From Lentisphaera profundi (GTDB lineage Bacteria > Verrucomicrobiota > Lentisphaeria > Lentisphaerales > Lentisphaeraceae): 64,000 nucleotides of DNA. Within the stretch, counting starts at the first letter, position 1. Every line of letters begins with the position of its first letter. The DNA lies in the NCBI RefSeq assembly GCF_028728065.1, contig NZ_CP117811.1, positions 496,001-560,000 of the forward strand, in the 5' to 3' direction. A model generated the notes under the pieces. It saw nothing but the letters and a program-made list of their open reading frames with translations, did not search any database and was not told the DNA's origin. A program made the position numbers and the translations under genes. This document shows, piece after piece, positions 10,687-21,272 of the stretch.

Positions 10687-13776
<3,090 letters not shown>

Positions 13777-13813
13777 AATCTTTCCACACTAAGTTTTCTT
13801 CCCAACATTTTCC

Positions 13814-13929
13814 GGCTGGTAACCACAGCGGAGGAGCCACACCCGATCCCATCCCGAACTCGGTAGTTAAGACCTCCAGCGCCGATGGTACTGCAGTTAA
13901 GACTGTGGGAGAGCAGGTCGTTGCCAGCC
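13814..13929 (+). rRNA. rrf: 5S ribosomal RNA
   Basis: The 116-base 5S rRNA is bounded by helix I, GGCTGG at 13814-13819 pairing with CCAGCC at 13924-13929. Inside are the conserved ACCACAGCGGAGG, CCCATCCCGAACTCGG and GAGAGCAGGTCG segments. Nine T residues follow directly, so helix I itself may act as part of a terminator. Confidence 0.95.
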
Positions 13930-13938
13930 TTTTTTTTT

Positions 13939-14014
13939 GCTGCCTATTTATAGGCAGTTCGGCTAAGACCGGAAACATTCTAGAGCGTATATCATTTGAT
14001 ATACGCTTTTTTTT
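13939..14014 (+). terminator. rrn operon terminators, first set
   Basis: Two hairpins follow the 5S: CTGCCTA/TAGGCAG with a four-base loop at about 13940-13957, then an 11-bp stem AGCGTATATCA/TGATATACGCT at 13984-14007 followed by T8. The second has the classic intrinsic terminator shape. Confidence 0.8.
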
Positions 14015-14161
14015 GCTGCCGCAAGGGCGGATGAGTCTATTATATAGAAATCATTCACCATGTAGCTAATTCGGCTAAGACCGGAAGTACTACCGTACGG
14101 CTAGTTCAGAATTAGATTCGAATTTCTAGAGCGTATATCATTTGATATACGCTTTTTTTTG
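13958..14161 (+). repeat. Duplicated terminator module behind the 5S rRNA
   Basis: A 17-base block TTCGGCTAAGACCGGAA occurs at 13958-13974 and again at 14070-14086. A 38-base block holding the AGCGTATATCA hairpin and its T8 tail occurs at 13978-14015 and, identical, at 14124-14161. The order of blocks is the same in both copies, while the sequence between the blocks differs. This looks like a diverged tandem duplication that leaves two strong terminators about 146 bases apart. Confidence 0.85.
14130..14160 (+). terminator. rrn operon terminator, second copy
   Basis: This is the second identical copy of the AGCGTATATCA/TGATATACGCT hairpin followed by T8. It backs up the first copy and separates the rrn operon from the convergent umuDC genes. 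The minus-strand side has no U tract, so it is not obviously a umuC terminator. Confidence 0.75.
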
Positions 14162-14288
14162 TGCCCACACTACTGTCACAGGGGCGATTGAGAGCTTCGG
14201 TGATATGTGAGGGTGATTTTTTATAATCCATTAATATAAAGTGTTTTACGTGCGTTTTATTCAGCTATCAGTAAGCGATAGAGATGGT

Positions 14289-15539
14289 TTACTTTACTTT
14301 GGGGAGTTGATCCCATGAAGTGGTATAGCGTGGTGAGAGGCGAGTGCCACGGGGGAATTCGCGTTTACCAGAACTCAAATAAGTTAAGCTGCCCGTGCCA
14401 AATTTCAGATTGATCTGATCGACTTCGTGCATTAGGCTCGTTTGTTTTTTATGATCGCGGACTTGAGAGAAAAATTCTTGTTGCCAGGAATCTTGAGATG
14501 AAAAATGATGAAGGGTGATGCCTGCTTTGCGTATTTCGCTAAAATCAAAAAGTTTTTGCCCCACAAGTTCTGCCGCTCGGATAAAGTCAGGTGTGTAATC
14601 AGAGGGTTCATCAAGGTAATAACGCATCGATAGCTGTTTTCTTTTTGGATAGGGGCCCTCCAAGAAAACATCGATATAGAGTGCTTTTTGTTTTTCTCGA
14701 CGTAATTTTTGACATGCACGATCAGTAAAAAAACTCAGTTGTTGCAAGAGTGTAGTGATATCATTTATGATTTGTGGAAAAGTGCGGGAGACGCGAATGC
14801 TTTGTTTCGCAGTTTTTTCAGTTTCCAGACTTATACTTGGAATAGCTCGTAAGTCATGACAGCTTCTCAGCATACAGACGCCAAAGTGTGACAGTAAAAA
14901 TTTATCGTCAGAATGAGCCAGTTGCCAAGCAGTGTTAATGCCGTAGTTTTGCAGCTTCTTACTCAGGCGTCGCCCGATGCCCCATATATCTTCGATGGGA
15001 GTATTTTTTAGTAGTTCTTCTCTATTAGAAGAGTCTATTAAGAACACTCCATCGTGTGATTTTTTTGCTTGTGTAGTTGCGATTTTCGCTAAAGTTTTTG
15101 ATTCAGCTAAACCAATAGAAATGGGTATGGCTGTGCATTGTCTGACTTGTTCACGTATCGATCGACAATATTGCATAATATCGTTTAGTTTTGGCAAAGT
15201 AAAAAAGGCTTCATCAATTGAGTAGATCTCAATTTCTTGAGCATGTGATTTTAATAGGTGCATGACACGTGCTGAAAGATCTCCATATAAAGGGAAGTTT
15301 GAAGAGTAAGCTAAGAGCTCTCCACTTATGGTAAGATGACGAATTTCAAAAAAGGGTGCGCCCATTTTTATGCCTAATTTTTTTGCTTCTGCTGAACGAG
15401 CTATTACGCAGCCATCGTTATTAGAGAGTATGACAATAGCTTTGCCGATTAGTTGGGGATTAAAGCATCGCTCGCATGAAGCATAAAAGTTATTACAGTC
15501 GGCAAGGGCGATTAAGTTATTTGTACTTACGGACGACAC
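14289..15539 (-). CDS. umuC: Error-prone DNA polymerase V catalytic subunit UmuC
   Basis: A Y-family translesion DNA polymerase. The N-terminus has the metal-binding aspartate in ALADCNNFYASCE and the steric-gate region, followed by VILSNNDGCVIARS. The catalytic SIDEAFF motif follows around residue 100, then the helix-hairpin-helix region IEDIWGIGRRLSKKLQNYGI and a little-finger domain. The length of 416 residues is normal. I prefer the GTG at 15539, which has GGGAG nine bases upstream. A TTG at 15548 is in frame but sits right on that Shine-Dalgarno. Either start overlaps the end of umuD, so the two are translated together, as expected for an SOS mutagenesis operon. Confidence 0.93.
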   Translation of the reverse strand: MSSVSTNNLIALADCNNFYASCERCFNPQLIGKAIVILSNNDGCVIARSAEAKKLGIKMGAPFFEIRHLTISGELLAYSSNFPLYGDLSARVMHLLKSHAQEIEIYSIDEAFFTLPKLNDIMQYCRSIREQVRQCTAIPISIGLAESKTLAKIATTQAKKSHDGVFLIDSSNREELLKNTPIEDIWGIGRRLSKKLQNYGINTAWQLAHSDDKFLLSHFGVCMLRSCHDLRAIPSISLETEKTAKQSIRVSRTFPQIINDITTLLQQLSFFTDRACQKLRREKQKALYIDVFLEGPYPKRKQLSMRYYLDEPSDYTPDFIRAAELVGQKLFDFSEIRKAGITLHHFSSQDSWQQEFFSQVRDHKKQTSLMHEVDQINLKFGTGSLTYLSSGKREFPRGTRLSPRYTTSWDQLPKVK

Positions 15540-15903
15540 CAGTGACAACTCCCCAGATTTCTAATTCTTCACATTCGATGGGTGGATATGAGGGATTTGC
15601 AGCTAGTAATCGATACTGACCTTGTTTATTGCGTTGTAATTGTTTCACAGTGAAATAACCCTCTACGAGAGCAATAACTAGATCGAGATTAGAGGCTTGA
15701 AGAGAGCGATCTACGACCAAAATATCACCGGTGAAGATTCCTGCGCCATTCATTGAGTCACCAGCTACGCGTAAGAAAAAACTGGCGGCAGGGTGCTTGA
15801 CGAGATAGTCATGAATATTGAGCTGCATCTCGATAAAATCATCTGCAGGAGAAGGGAAGCCTGCGCTAACAGGCTGAAATAAGAGTGGGCAAAACTGTTT
15901 CAT
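15517..15903 (-). CDS. umuD: UmuD, self-cleaving polymerase V accessory protein
   Basis: A 128-residue LexA-like S24 peptidase. Cleavage should occur between Ala14 and Gly15 (VSAGFPSP). The catalytic dyad is Ser50 in GDSMNGAG and Lys87 in FTVKQL. The spacing between site and dyad equals that of E. coli UmuD (24-25, 60, 97), offset by ten residues because the N-terminal arm is shorter. RecA-stimulated cleavage would give UmuD', which joins UmuC. The start ATG at 15903 is preceded by AAAGGATC. A perfect 16-base palindrome lies just upstream and may be an operator. Confidence 0.93.
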   Translation of the reverse strand: MKQFCPLLFQPVSAGFPSPADDFIEMQLNIHDYLVKHPAASFFLRVAGDSMNGAGIFTGDILVVDRSLQASNLDLVIALVEGYFTVKQLQRNKQGQYRLLAANPSYPPIECEELEIWGVVTGVVRKYK

Positions 15904-15911
15904 GTAGATCC

Positions 15912-15927
15912 TTTAATAGCTATTAAA
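15912..15927 (-). promoter_or_regulatory. Palindrome upstream of umuDC, candidate operator
   Basis: TTTAATAGCTATTAAA is a perfect 16-base palindrome nine bases before the umuD start codon. Its place would let a bound repressor block the promoter or ribosome site. It does not match the E. coli or Bacillus LexA boxes, so a link to SOS control is only a guess. Confidence 0.3.
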
Positions 15928-16071
15928 TATATGTGTATAAAGTTCTGTAATCAAGAGCATTTTGTTCTTTATATGGAAAAAATGAAAGAGGGTGATACAG
16001 TGCGCCAAAATGCTCTAGCTTTGTTATAAAGTTTTTAGAGAGAAATTATTGAAAGCTTCGAGGTTAAAGCA

Positions 16072-16494
16072 ATGGATAAACAAAAAGGTCGTGGTAAAGA
16101 TAAATCATCTGAACGGCACAAAATGAATTTTTTGAATGAACTAAGGCGCACACGAGATAAAACTCTAGCGGCAAAAGTCGTCGGTGTTGATTTGGTGAAA
16201 ATCCGCAGTTGGCGTCAAACTGACCCAGTCTTTAATACTAAGTACAAAAACTTAGTTGTGGGTGATGATGATGCACGCAAAAAAGAAAATAAAAAAGAGC
16301 TCGTCCTTAAATTTTTAAAGATGGGTTGTTCTCAGCGTATGGCCTGTGATAAAGCCTATGTATCAACTTTGAGTTTTCGTACTTGGAAAAGAGTTGATGA
16401 AGATTTTAAGCATGAAGTTAATCGCGTCCGTCAATCCTTTGGATCGATGAAACGTGGTGGTTATAAGCCTAAAGATGATGAGTGGGATAGTTAG
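16072..16494 (+). CDS. Small basic protein with two helix-turn-helix-like units
   Basis: The 140-residue protein has a highly charged N-terminus (KQKGRGKDKSSERHK) and two related segments. The first is at about 24-62 (FLNELRRTRDKTLAAKVVG then IRSWRQTDPVF). The second is at about 78-120 (VLKFLKMGCSQRMACDKAY then FRTWKRVDEDFKHE). Each has the pattern of an AA-x-x-G/Y-V followed by R-x-W-[RK]-x-D-x-x-F seen in homeodomain-like HTH units of phage terminase small subunits and related proteins. DNA binding is inferred from that. No phage genes are nearby. A GAGG lies about 11 bases before the ATG. Function unknown. Confidence 0.55.
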   Translation: MDKQKGRGKDKSSERHKMNFLNELRRTRDKTLAAKVVGVDLVKIRSWRQTDPVFNTKYKNLVVGDDDARKKENKKELVLKFLKMGCSQRMACDKAYVSTLSFRTWKRVDEDFKHEVNRVRQSFGSMKRGGYKPKDDEWDS

Positions 16495-16628
16495 TCTTTT
16501 CCTGGAAATTGAGTTTCAGCAATAAAAGTGAAATAGCAAACTCGTAAAATTTTGGTATTGCGTTACCTTACTGGCCTTAAACAATTTAAGACCCATAATT
16601 AGAATGAAGAATTTACAGGAGATACTTA

Positions 16629-16844
16629 GTGTCTGAAGAGACGATTAAAGCAGACGGCGTAGTGAAAGAATTACTTTCCAATGGCCTTTATCGAGTAGAG
16701 CTAGAAGGTGGCCATCAGGTTACAGCTCATGTAAAAGGTAAGATGAGAATGTTTAATATCCGTATTCTTGCCGGCGATACAGTATCTATTGAGATGTCGC
16801 CTTATGATTTAACTAAGGCTCGTATCGTTTTCCGTAAAAAATAA
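16629..16844 (+). CDS. infA: Translation initiation factor IF-1
   Basis: The 71-residue OB-fold protein assists IF-2 and IF-3 at the A site of the 30S subunit. It matches IF-1 throughout: the family's usual GVVKELLSNGLYRVELEGGH, VTAHVKGKMRMFNIRILAGD and SPYDLTKARIVFR segments are all present. The start is GTG, preceded by AGGAG at 16616-16620. Most IF-1 proteins start MxKE; here it is MSEETIKADG, one or two residues different at the N-terminus. A terminator follows directly. Confidence 0.97.
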   Translation: MSEETIKADGVVKELLSNGLYRVELEGGHQVTAHVKGKMRMFNIRILAGDTVSIEMSPYDLTKARIVFRKK

Positions 16845-16863
16845 TCTCCTGTTGTAGATTTTT

Positions 16864-16892
16864 AAAAGACCAGATAATTTCTGGTCTTTTTT
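16864..16892 (+). terminator. Rho-independent terminator of infA
   Basis: A stem AAAGACCAG/CTGGTCTTT with a seven-base loop is followed by a T tract, 20 bases after the infA stop codon. Confidence 0.85.
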
Positions 16893-16951
16893 GCGTTAGA
16901 CGCAAGAGTTTTGCGCAAAAATCTAGTAGGCACACTTACTTATAATTTAAA

Positions 16952-16978
16952 AAAAGATCAGGCATGTCCTGATCTTTT
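16952..16978 (-). terminator. Rho-independent terminator of the SNF2 helicase gene
   Basis: A stem AAAGATCAGG/CCTGATCTTT with a five-base loop lies 20 bases past the helicase stop codon. On the minus strand it is followed by a run of T, so it should end the leftward transcript. Confidence 0.8.
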
Positions 16979-16997
16979 GTTATTTTGGATGTAAAAC

Positions 16998-19900
16998 TTA
17001 ATCTAATAAACTAGCGAGTTCACTGAGTTGGAGTTTACTGCTAGATGTAAATTCATCTTGTTCAATGATTTGATCAAAGAGTTTCTGTTTTTCCGCTTGC
17101 AGGGCAGCTACTTTTTCTTCGACTGAGTCAGAACTGATCATGCGATAAATGATGACTGGATTTTCCTGTCCGATACGGTGACTTCGATCAATGGCTTGAT
17201 TCTCTGCTGCGGGGTTCCACCATGGGTCAAAAATGAAGACATAGGATGCACGGGTTAAGTTGAGTCCTGTGCCTGCGGCCTTCAGTGAAAGTAAGAAAAC
17301 TGAAGCGCTAGGGCTATCGCTAAACTCATCAACGATGGCCGCGCGCTTTTGACTGGGAGTTTCCCCAGTAATCATGTGAGTGGGAATATTTTCTTGATGA
17401 AGCTCTTTTTCAATTTCTTTAAGGATTCCAGTGAACTGAGAAAAGAATAAGCAGCTATGTCCCTCGGCCATGAGGTCCTTAGCTTTTTCTATGAAGGCCG
17501 CAGATTTTGGTGAGCGTTGACTTAGAGGGAGATCAGGGTCAGGTCGGTATTCTTCAGGGCAACCAAAAGCGGAATGACAGGAGAGCTGACGCAAGCGTGT
17601 GAGAGAAGCGAGGACATTCATTGCATTGCCTGCTTTAAGTGATTGACGAGCCTGACGCATTTCTCTTTGATAAAGATCACTCTGGACATCGGACATGGGG
17701 ATGTCGAGGGGAATGAAAGTTTTTGGAGGCAATTCAGGAGCGGCCATTTTCTTAGTTCTACGTAGCATAAAGGGACGTAGGCGCTTGATGACTAAAGATG
17801 CTGAATCACCTTGGCAGAGAGAGCGAAAATCTTCTTTCGAGCCATTGAGCCCAGGGTTGAGGAATTCCATGATCGACCAGAGGTCATCGGCAGAGTTTTC
17901 TATGGGCGTTCCACTGAGCGCAATGCGTCGTTTTGAATTAAGTTGGCGAATGGCACGAGATACTTGTGAATCAGAATTCTTGATATTTTGAGCTTCGTCT
18001 AAGATGATGTGATCAAATTTTAATTTTTTCAAAGTATTTAAATCATTGCGTACAAGAGAGTAAGAAATGATGAATAAGCCTTTTTTGGTATCGAATTCAT
18101 CGTAGATCTCACTGCGTTTATCGAGATTTCCCCGAATGATATGAGTCTCGAGATGTGGTGTGAACTTACGGGCTTCTTTTTGCCAGTTATCGAGTAGAGA
18201 AGAGGGGCAGACAATAAGGCTGGACCCTTGAGAATGACTCAAGCAAGCGAGGGTCTGTACTGTTTTCCCCAGGCCCATGTCGTCGGCTAAAAGAGCGCCG
18301 CACTGACTTTGACCTAGAGACCATAGGAACTCATAGCCTTCGACTTGGTAGTTGCGAAGGTCGCAATTGACCTTGGGAGCTTTAGGTTTTGCATTATTGT
18401 AACGCGATAAAATCTCCTGAAGAGCGTCTTTTGAATTGGGGCTTACGGGAAGGTCATCAAGAGGAAGGCGAGCAATATTGAGTGGGTGTATGCGTGCGCT
18501 ACCCGCAGGTGATATACCAAATTCTTCTAAAAGTTGAGTTTGTGATTGCAGTTGTTCTTTATCTAAGTTGAACCAATCGCCATCTGAAGAACGGAAAAAG
18601 CTTCCTGAGCTATGGATAGCCTGTTCTAAGTCACGGGGGCTTACGCTACGGCCGGATATATCCCAGTGGACTTCTAGCCTTTGAGTTCCGTCGCTATTCT
18701 CAATAATAGAAAACTGTTTATTGATACTTTGCGGTTGCTGTAGTTGATGTAATTGCGGATCGAGAGTACCTGAGCTTGGCCATTTTTGCAGGAAGCCCTC
18801 TAGGCTACCTGCTTTCAGTGGTATCGAGAATGAATCGGCATTGATGTCTTCGCCTTGTAAAGTTTTTTTCAGTCCAGGGAATTGCTCGTTGGGCAGTTTT
18901 CCTTTGACGATAAATTTATCATTTTTCAATTGAAGGTTAGAGGAACTAATTTCTTGTGTCACAATGATAGATTGTTGTTCGAGACGGGCTTTGATAGGCG
19001 CTTGTTTTGTACCTTGTTGTTCGACGAAATCGCCTGATAATACTTCGGTGTGTCCTTGGAGTAATTCCGGGAGGAATTTACAGGCTTGAGCAAGTGGTAT
19101 GGTAGGTACTTTTGAGCTTTTAAAGCAGTGTAAAAGAACTTTCATTGGGACGGGGCAATTGAAGGGGATGTTGCCGGCGCCAAGAGCGATAGTTTCTCGA
19201 TCTTTAAATTTATCTAGATAATAATGAAAGGCTTTTGCTTGTTCTCTAGTAGGACCAATTAAGCAATGTAAACGGACTTTTTTGTCATTTATTTCGGGTT
19301 CAATAAAAGCGCGGAATTCGCAATGACTCAGTACCGCATCGCCAGTTAGGCGATCAATGAAACGGCCGGGATAATCTTTCCAAGTATTGAGCCATTCATC
19401 GAGTTTTTTGCGAGTGATCTTTAAAAGTTTTTCTTGACTTCTATAGATGTGGTAGGGTTTTACTTGCTCAAAGAGCCAGCCGAGAAAGCGAGCGTCTAAA
19501 GCCTCTAGTTCAGATGAAATACCGCGTTTATTATAGCATTGAGCCGAGAAATTATAGAGGTTTTGCATGACGCAGAGACGTCGATCATTATCAAAATCTT
19601 GATAGAAGCGAATAGCGGCTTGGGAATCGCTGTAATTGCGCTCGATTTCCACGGTGAGTTTCCATGGTTCAAAGGGTGTAGGAGTCGAGGTTTGTATAGG
19701 GATCGATCGAGTTCTTGCTAAGGGAACTTGGCGCTGGTTTAGTGCTGCTTTAGGCATGACTGAATTTGGCTTACGGAAGTCAGGGACTTGGAATTTTTTG
19801 CCGAGTAATTTGTCGACTTGATTCACAAGAATATAGGAATGTAGACAGAAAGATTTTCCCGTTTGACAGTTACATGATTGTTGCCAATTTTCATCAATCC

Positions 19901-20102
19901 ATGACCAGCGACATACATAGCGACCAGCAATGGTGAGAGAGATTAATTTTGCTTCAGCTTTGAAAAGAGTGATTTTTAGGGCCTGAGGGCCGAGGCGTCT
20001 AATCATTGAGGGAAATGAACGGGGAAAAGAAGATGAGAAGCCTTGAATGCCGGGCCAGTTTTTTGCCCAGGGAAGGTTGTTTGCAGAGGAGTCAGGAGCC
20101 AT
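16998..20102 (-). CDS. SWIM zinc-finger SNF2-family helicase
   Basis: The 1034-residue protein has a SWIM-type zinc finger near the N-terminus (C77-x-C79-x6-C86-x-H88), a long central region, and a C-terminal SNF2/SWI2 ATPase. Helicase motif I is ADDMGLGKT, motif II is LDEAQ, motif III is ALSGTPIEN. The C-terminal lobe has LFFSQFT, SLKAAGTGLNLTRA and DPWWNPAAENQAIDRSHRIGQ. Such proteins are ATP-driven DNA translocases of poorly known role in bacteria, probably in transcription recycling or repair. An in-frame GTG 42 bases upstream (20144) is possible, but ATG at 20102 gives a more usual N-terminus. Neither has a clear Shine-Dalgarno. The gene stands alone with its own terminator. Confidence 0.88.
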   Translation of the reverse strand: MAPDSSANNLPWAKNWPGIQGFSSSFPRSFPSMIRRLGPQALKITLFKAEAKLISLTIAGRYVCRWSWIDENWQQSCNCQTGKSFCLHSYILVNQVDKLLGKKFQVPDFRKPNSVMPKAALNQRQVPLARTRSIPIQTSTPTPFEPWKLTVEIERNYSDSQAAIRFYQDFDNDRRLCVMQNLYNFSAQCYNKRGISSELEALDARFLGWLFEQVKPYHIYRSQEKLLKITRKKLDEWLNTWKDYPGRFIDRLTGDAVLSHCEFRAFIEPEINDKKVRLHCLIGPTREQAKAFHYYLDKFKDRETIALGAGNIPFNCPVPMKVLLHCFKSSKVPTIPLAQACKFLPELLQGHTEVLSGDFVEQQGTKQAPIKARLEQQSIIVTQEISSSNLQLKNDKFIVKGKLPNEQFPGLKKTLQGEDINADSFSIPLKAGSLEGFLQKWPSSGTLDPQLHQLQQPQSINKQFSIIENSDGTQRLEVHWDISGRSVSPRDLEQAIHSSGSFFRSSDGDWFNLDKEQLQSQTQLLEEFGISPAGSARIHPLNIARLPLDDLPVSPNSKDALQEILSRYNNAKPKAPKVNCDLRNYQVEGYEFLWSLGQSQCGALLADDMGLGKTVQTLACLSHSQGSSLIVCPSSLLDNWQKEARKFTPHLETHIIRGNLDKRSEIYDEFDTKKGLFIISYSLVRNDLNTLKKLKFDHIILDEAQNIKNSDSQVSRAIRQLNSKRRIALSGTPIENSADDLWSIMEFLNPGLNGSKEDFRSLCQGDSASLVIKRLRPFMLRRTKKMAAPELPPKTFIPLDIPMSDVQSDLYQREMRQARQSLKAGNAMNVLASLTRLRQLSCHSAFGCPEEYRPDPDLPLSQRSPKSAAFIEKAKDLMAEGHSCLFFSQFTGILKEIEKELHQENIPTHMITGETPSQKRAAIVDEFSDSPSASVFLLSLKAAGTGLNLTRASYVFIFDPWWNPAAENQAIDRSHRIGQENPVIIYRMISSDSVEEKVAALQAEKQKLFDQIIEQDEFTSSSKLQLSELASLLD

Positions 20103-20390
20103 GATGATTTGTGTGGGTTTAAGTTTTAGGCTTATAAGGGACACTTAAAACAGATGGTTTGCGAAGCTTTATGGGTGAAAAGTCAAAAAAAAGCTTAATC
20201 TAAAGTTTTGGATAGGCTATTTTAGTAGTCTTAAAATCTTATGAAAGAGCAAGATAGATCAATGAAAAATCAATAGAAAACTAAAAAGGTGTTAAAATCG
20301 TTGCTTTGTACCTAAAATGCTTGAGATTTTGAGGGGAGTGCCTACATTGAAATTAATATATTTTTAATTTGATTACATAGAGATTCACTT

Positions 20391-20729
20391 ATGACCCGCG
20401 GTCCCTACACTACACTTTTGAAAATCCAAGAACTCGAACTCGTTCTCAAAGAGAGTCAAGCCTTGCACGGTGAAGAAAAAGAAGCTCAGGAATTGACTGA
20501 GAAAATCACTGCGCTTAGAGAGCATGTGCCAGAACGCACCCTTAAACATTTTGATCGCTTTAGAAAAAACGGCGTTGGCATCACCAAAGAAGTCGATGGT
20601 CGCTGCAGAGCTTGCAACATGGTGATTCCACAAGGAACACTCAATCGCATGACAGCAGGAAAAGAAGATCCTGTGTGCCCGACTTGTCAGGTATATTTAT
20701 ACCTAAGTCAGTATAAGATGGAAAACTAA
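20391..20729 (+). CDS. Coiled-coil protein with C-terminal C4 zinc ribbon
   Basis: A 112-residue protein: a helical, probably coiled-coil part (about residues 8-50, rich in E, K and L) and a zinc ribbon with C72-x2-C75 and C96-x2-C99 (CRAC ... CPTC). This layout is that of the zf-RING_7/CdsZ-like C4-type zinc ribbon proteins, whose helical hairpins can bind nucleic acid or protein partners. It is shorter than the usual 240-residue form. The gene is followed after one base by a PTS EIIA gene, so the two are co-transcribed. Precise role unknown. Confidence 0.7.
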   Translation: MTRGPYTTLLKIQELELVLKESQALHGEEKEAQELTEKITALREHVPERTLKHFDRFRKNGVGITKEVDGRCRACNMVIPQGTLNRMTAGKEDPVCPTCQVYLYLSQYKMEN

Positions 20730-20730
20730 A

Positions 20731-21195
20731 ATGGACTTAACACGACTTTTGCCCGCTGGGCACTGTGTAATCGAGATTTCGACTGATTGTTATAAAGAAG
20801 CAATTAGAGAAACGATGCAACCCCTAGTAGATAGTGGGATTGTTACCGATGCAGAAACTTTTAATAATCGAGTACTCAAGCGCGAAGCTCAAATTACTAC
20901 AGCAATTGGCGGCGGCGTAGCCGTGCCTCATGCTAGATCAAGAGACGTGACTCGCTTGGGCCTTGCGGTTGGCGTATTAGATAAGCCAGTAAAATTTACT
21001 GAAGAAGGAGATGAGATATCGTTAATTTTCCTTATTTCAATCCCATCTTTTGCTCCTGTGGCACATATGCCACTACTCCAGCACTTGGCTAGTTTTGTCC
21101 GTTACCCTAAAAAAGTTGAAAAACTTTTGGGTAGTAAGACACCAGCGGCAGTAGCAAAATATCTTTCTGCTTACAAAGCTCGCGCCAAGAAGTAA
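20731..21195 (+). CDS. PTS EIIA-type protein (fructose/nitrogen class)
   Basis: The 154-residue protein is a single EIIA domain of the PTS_EIIA_2 class. The phosphorylatable histidine is His67 in GGGVAVPHAR. The later segment LIFLISIPSFAPVAHMPLLQHLASF is typical of the family. No EIIB/EIIC sugar transporter is nearby, so a regulatory role like that of PtsN (EIIA-Ntr) is more likely than sugar uptake. The gene lies between a zinc-ribbon gene and, after a strong terminator, a DUF349 gene. Stop is followed by a clear terminator. Confidence 0.85.
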   Translation: MDLTRLLPAGHCVIEISTDCYKEAIRETMQPLVDSGIVTDAETFNNRVLKREAQITTAIGGGVAVPHARSRDVTRLGLAVGVLDKPVKFTEEGDEISLIFLISIPSFAPVAHMPLLQHLASFVRYPKKVEKLLGSKTPAAVAKYLSAYKARAKK

Positions 21196-21215
21196 TTTTC
21201 ATCTTTTTTTTTATT

Positions 21216-21249
21216 CCGGCCTAAGTTTATCAAAGGCCGGATTTTTTTT
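21216..21249 (+). terminator. Rho-independent terminator after the EIIA gene
   Basis: CCGGCC at 21216-21221 pairs with GGCCGG at 21235-21240, followed by ATTTTTTTT. It ends the zinc-ribbon/EIIA transcript 20 bases before the ribosome site of the next gene. Confidence 0.85.
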
Positions 21250-21272
21250 ATTCTACATACAGGATTTTGTTC

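Noticed and set aside
16072-16494. Prophage remnant suggested by the terminase-like HTH protein
   Set aside because: No other phage gene, integrase or attachment site is near; umuDC and infA flank it.
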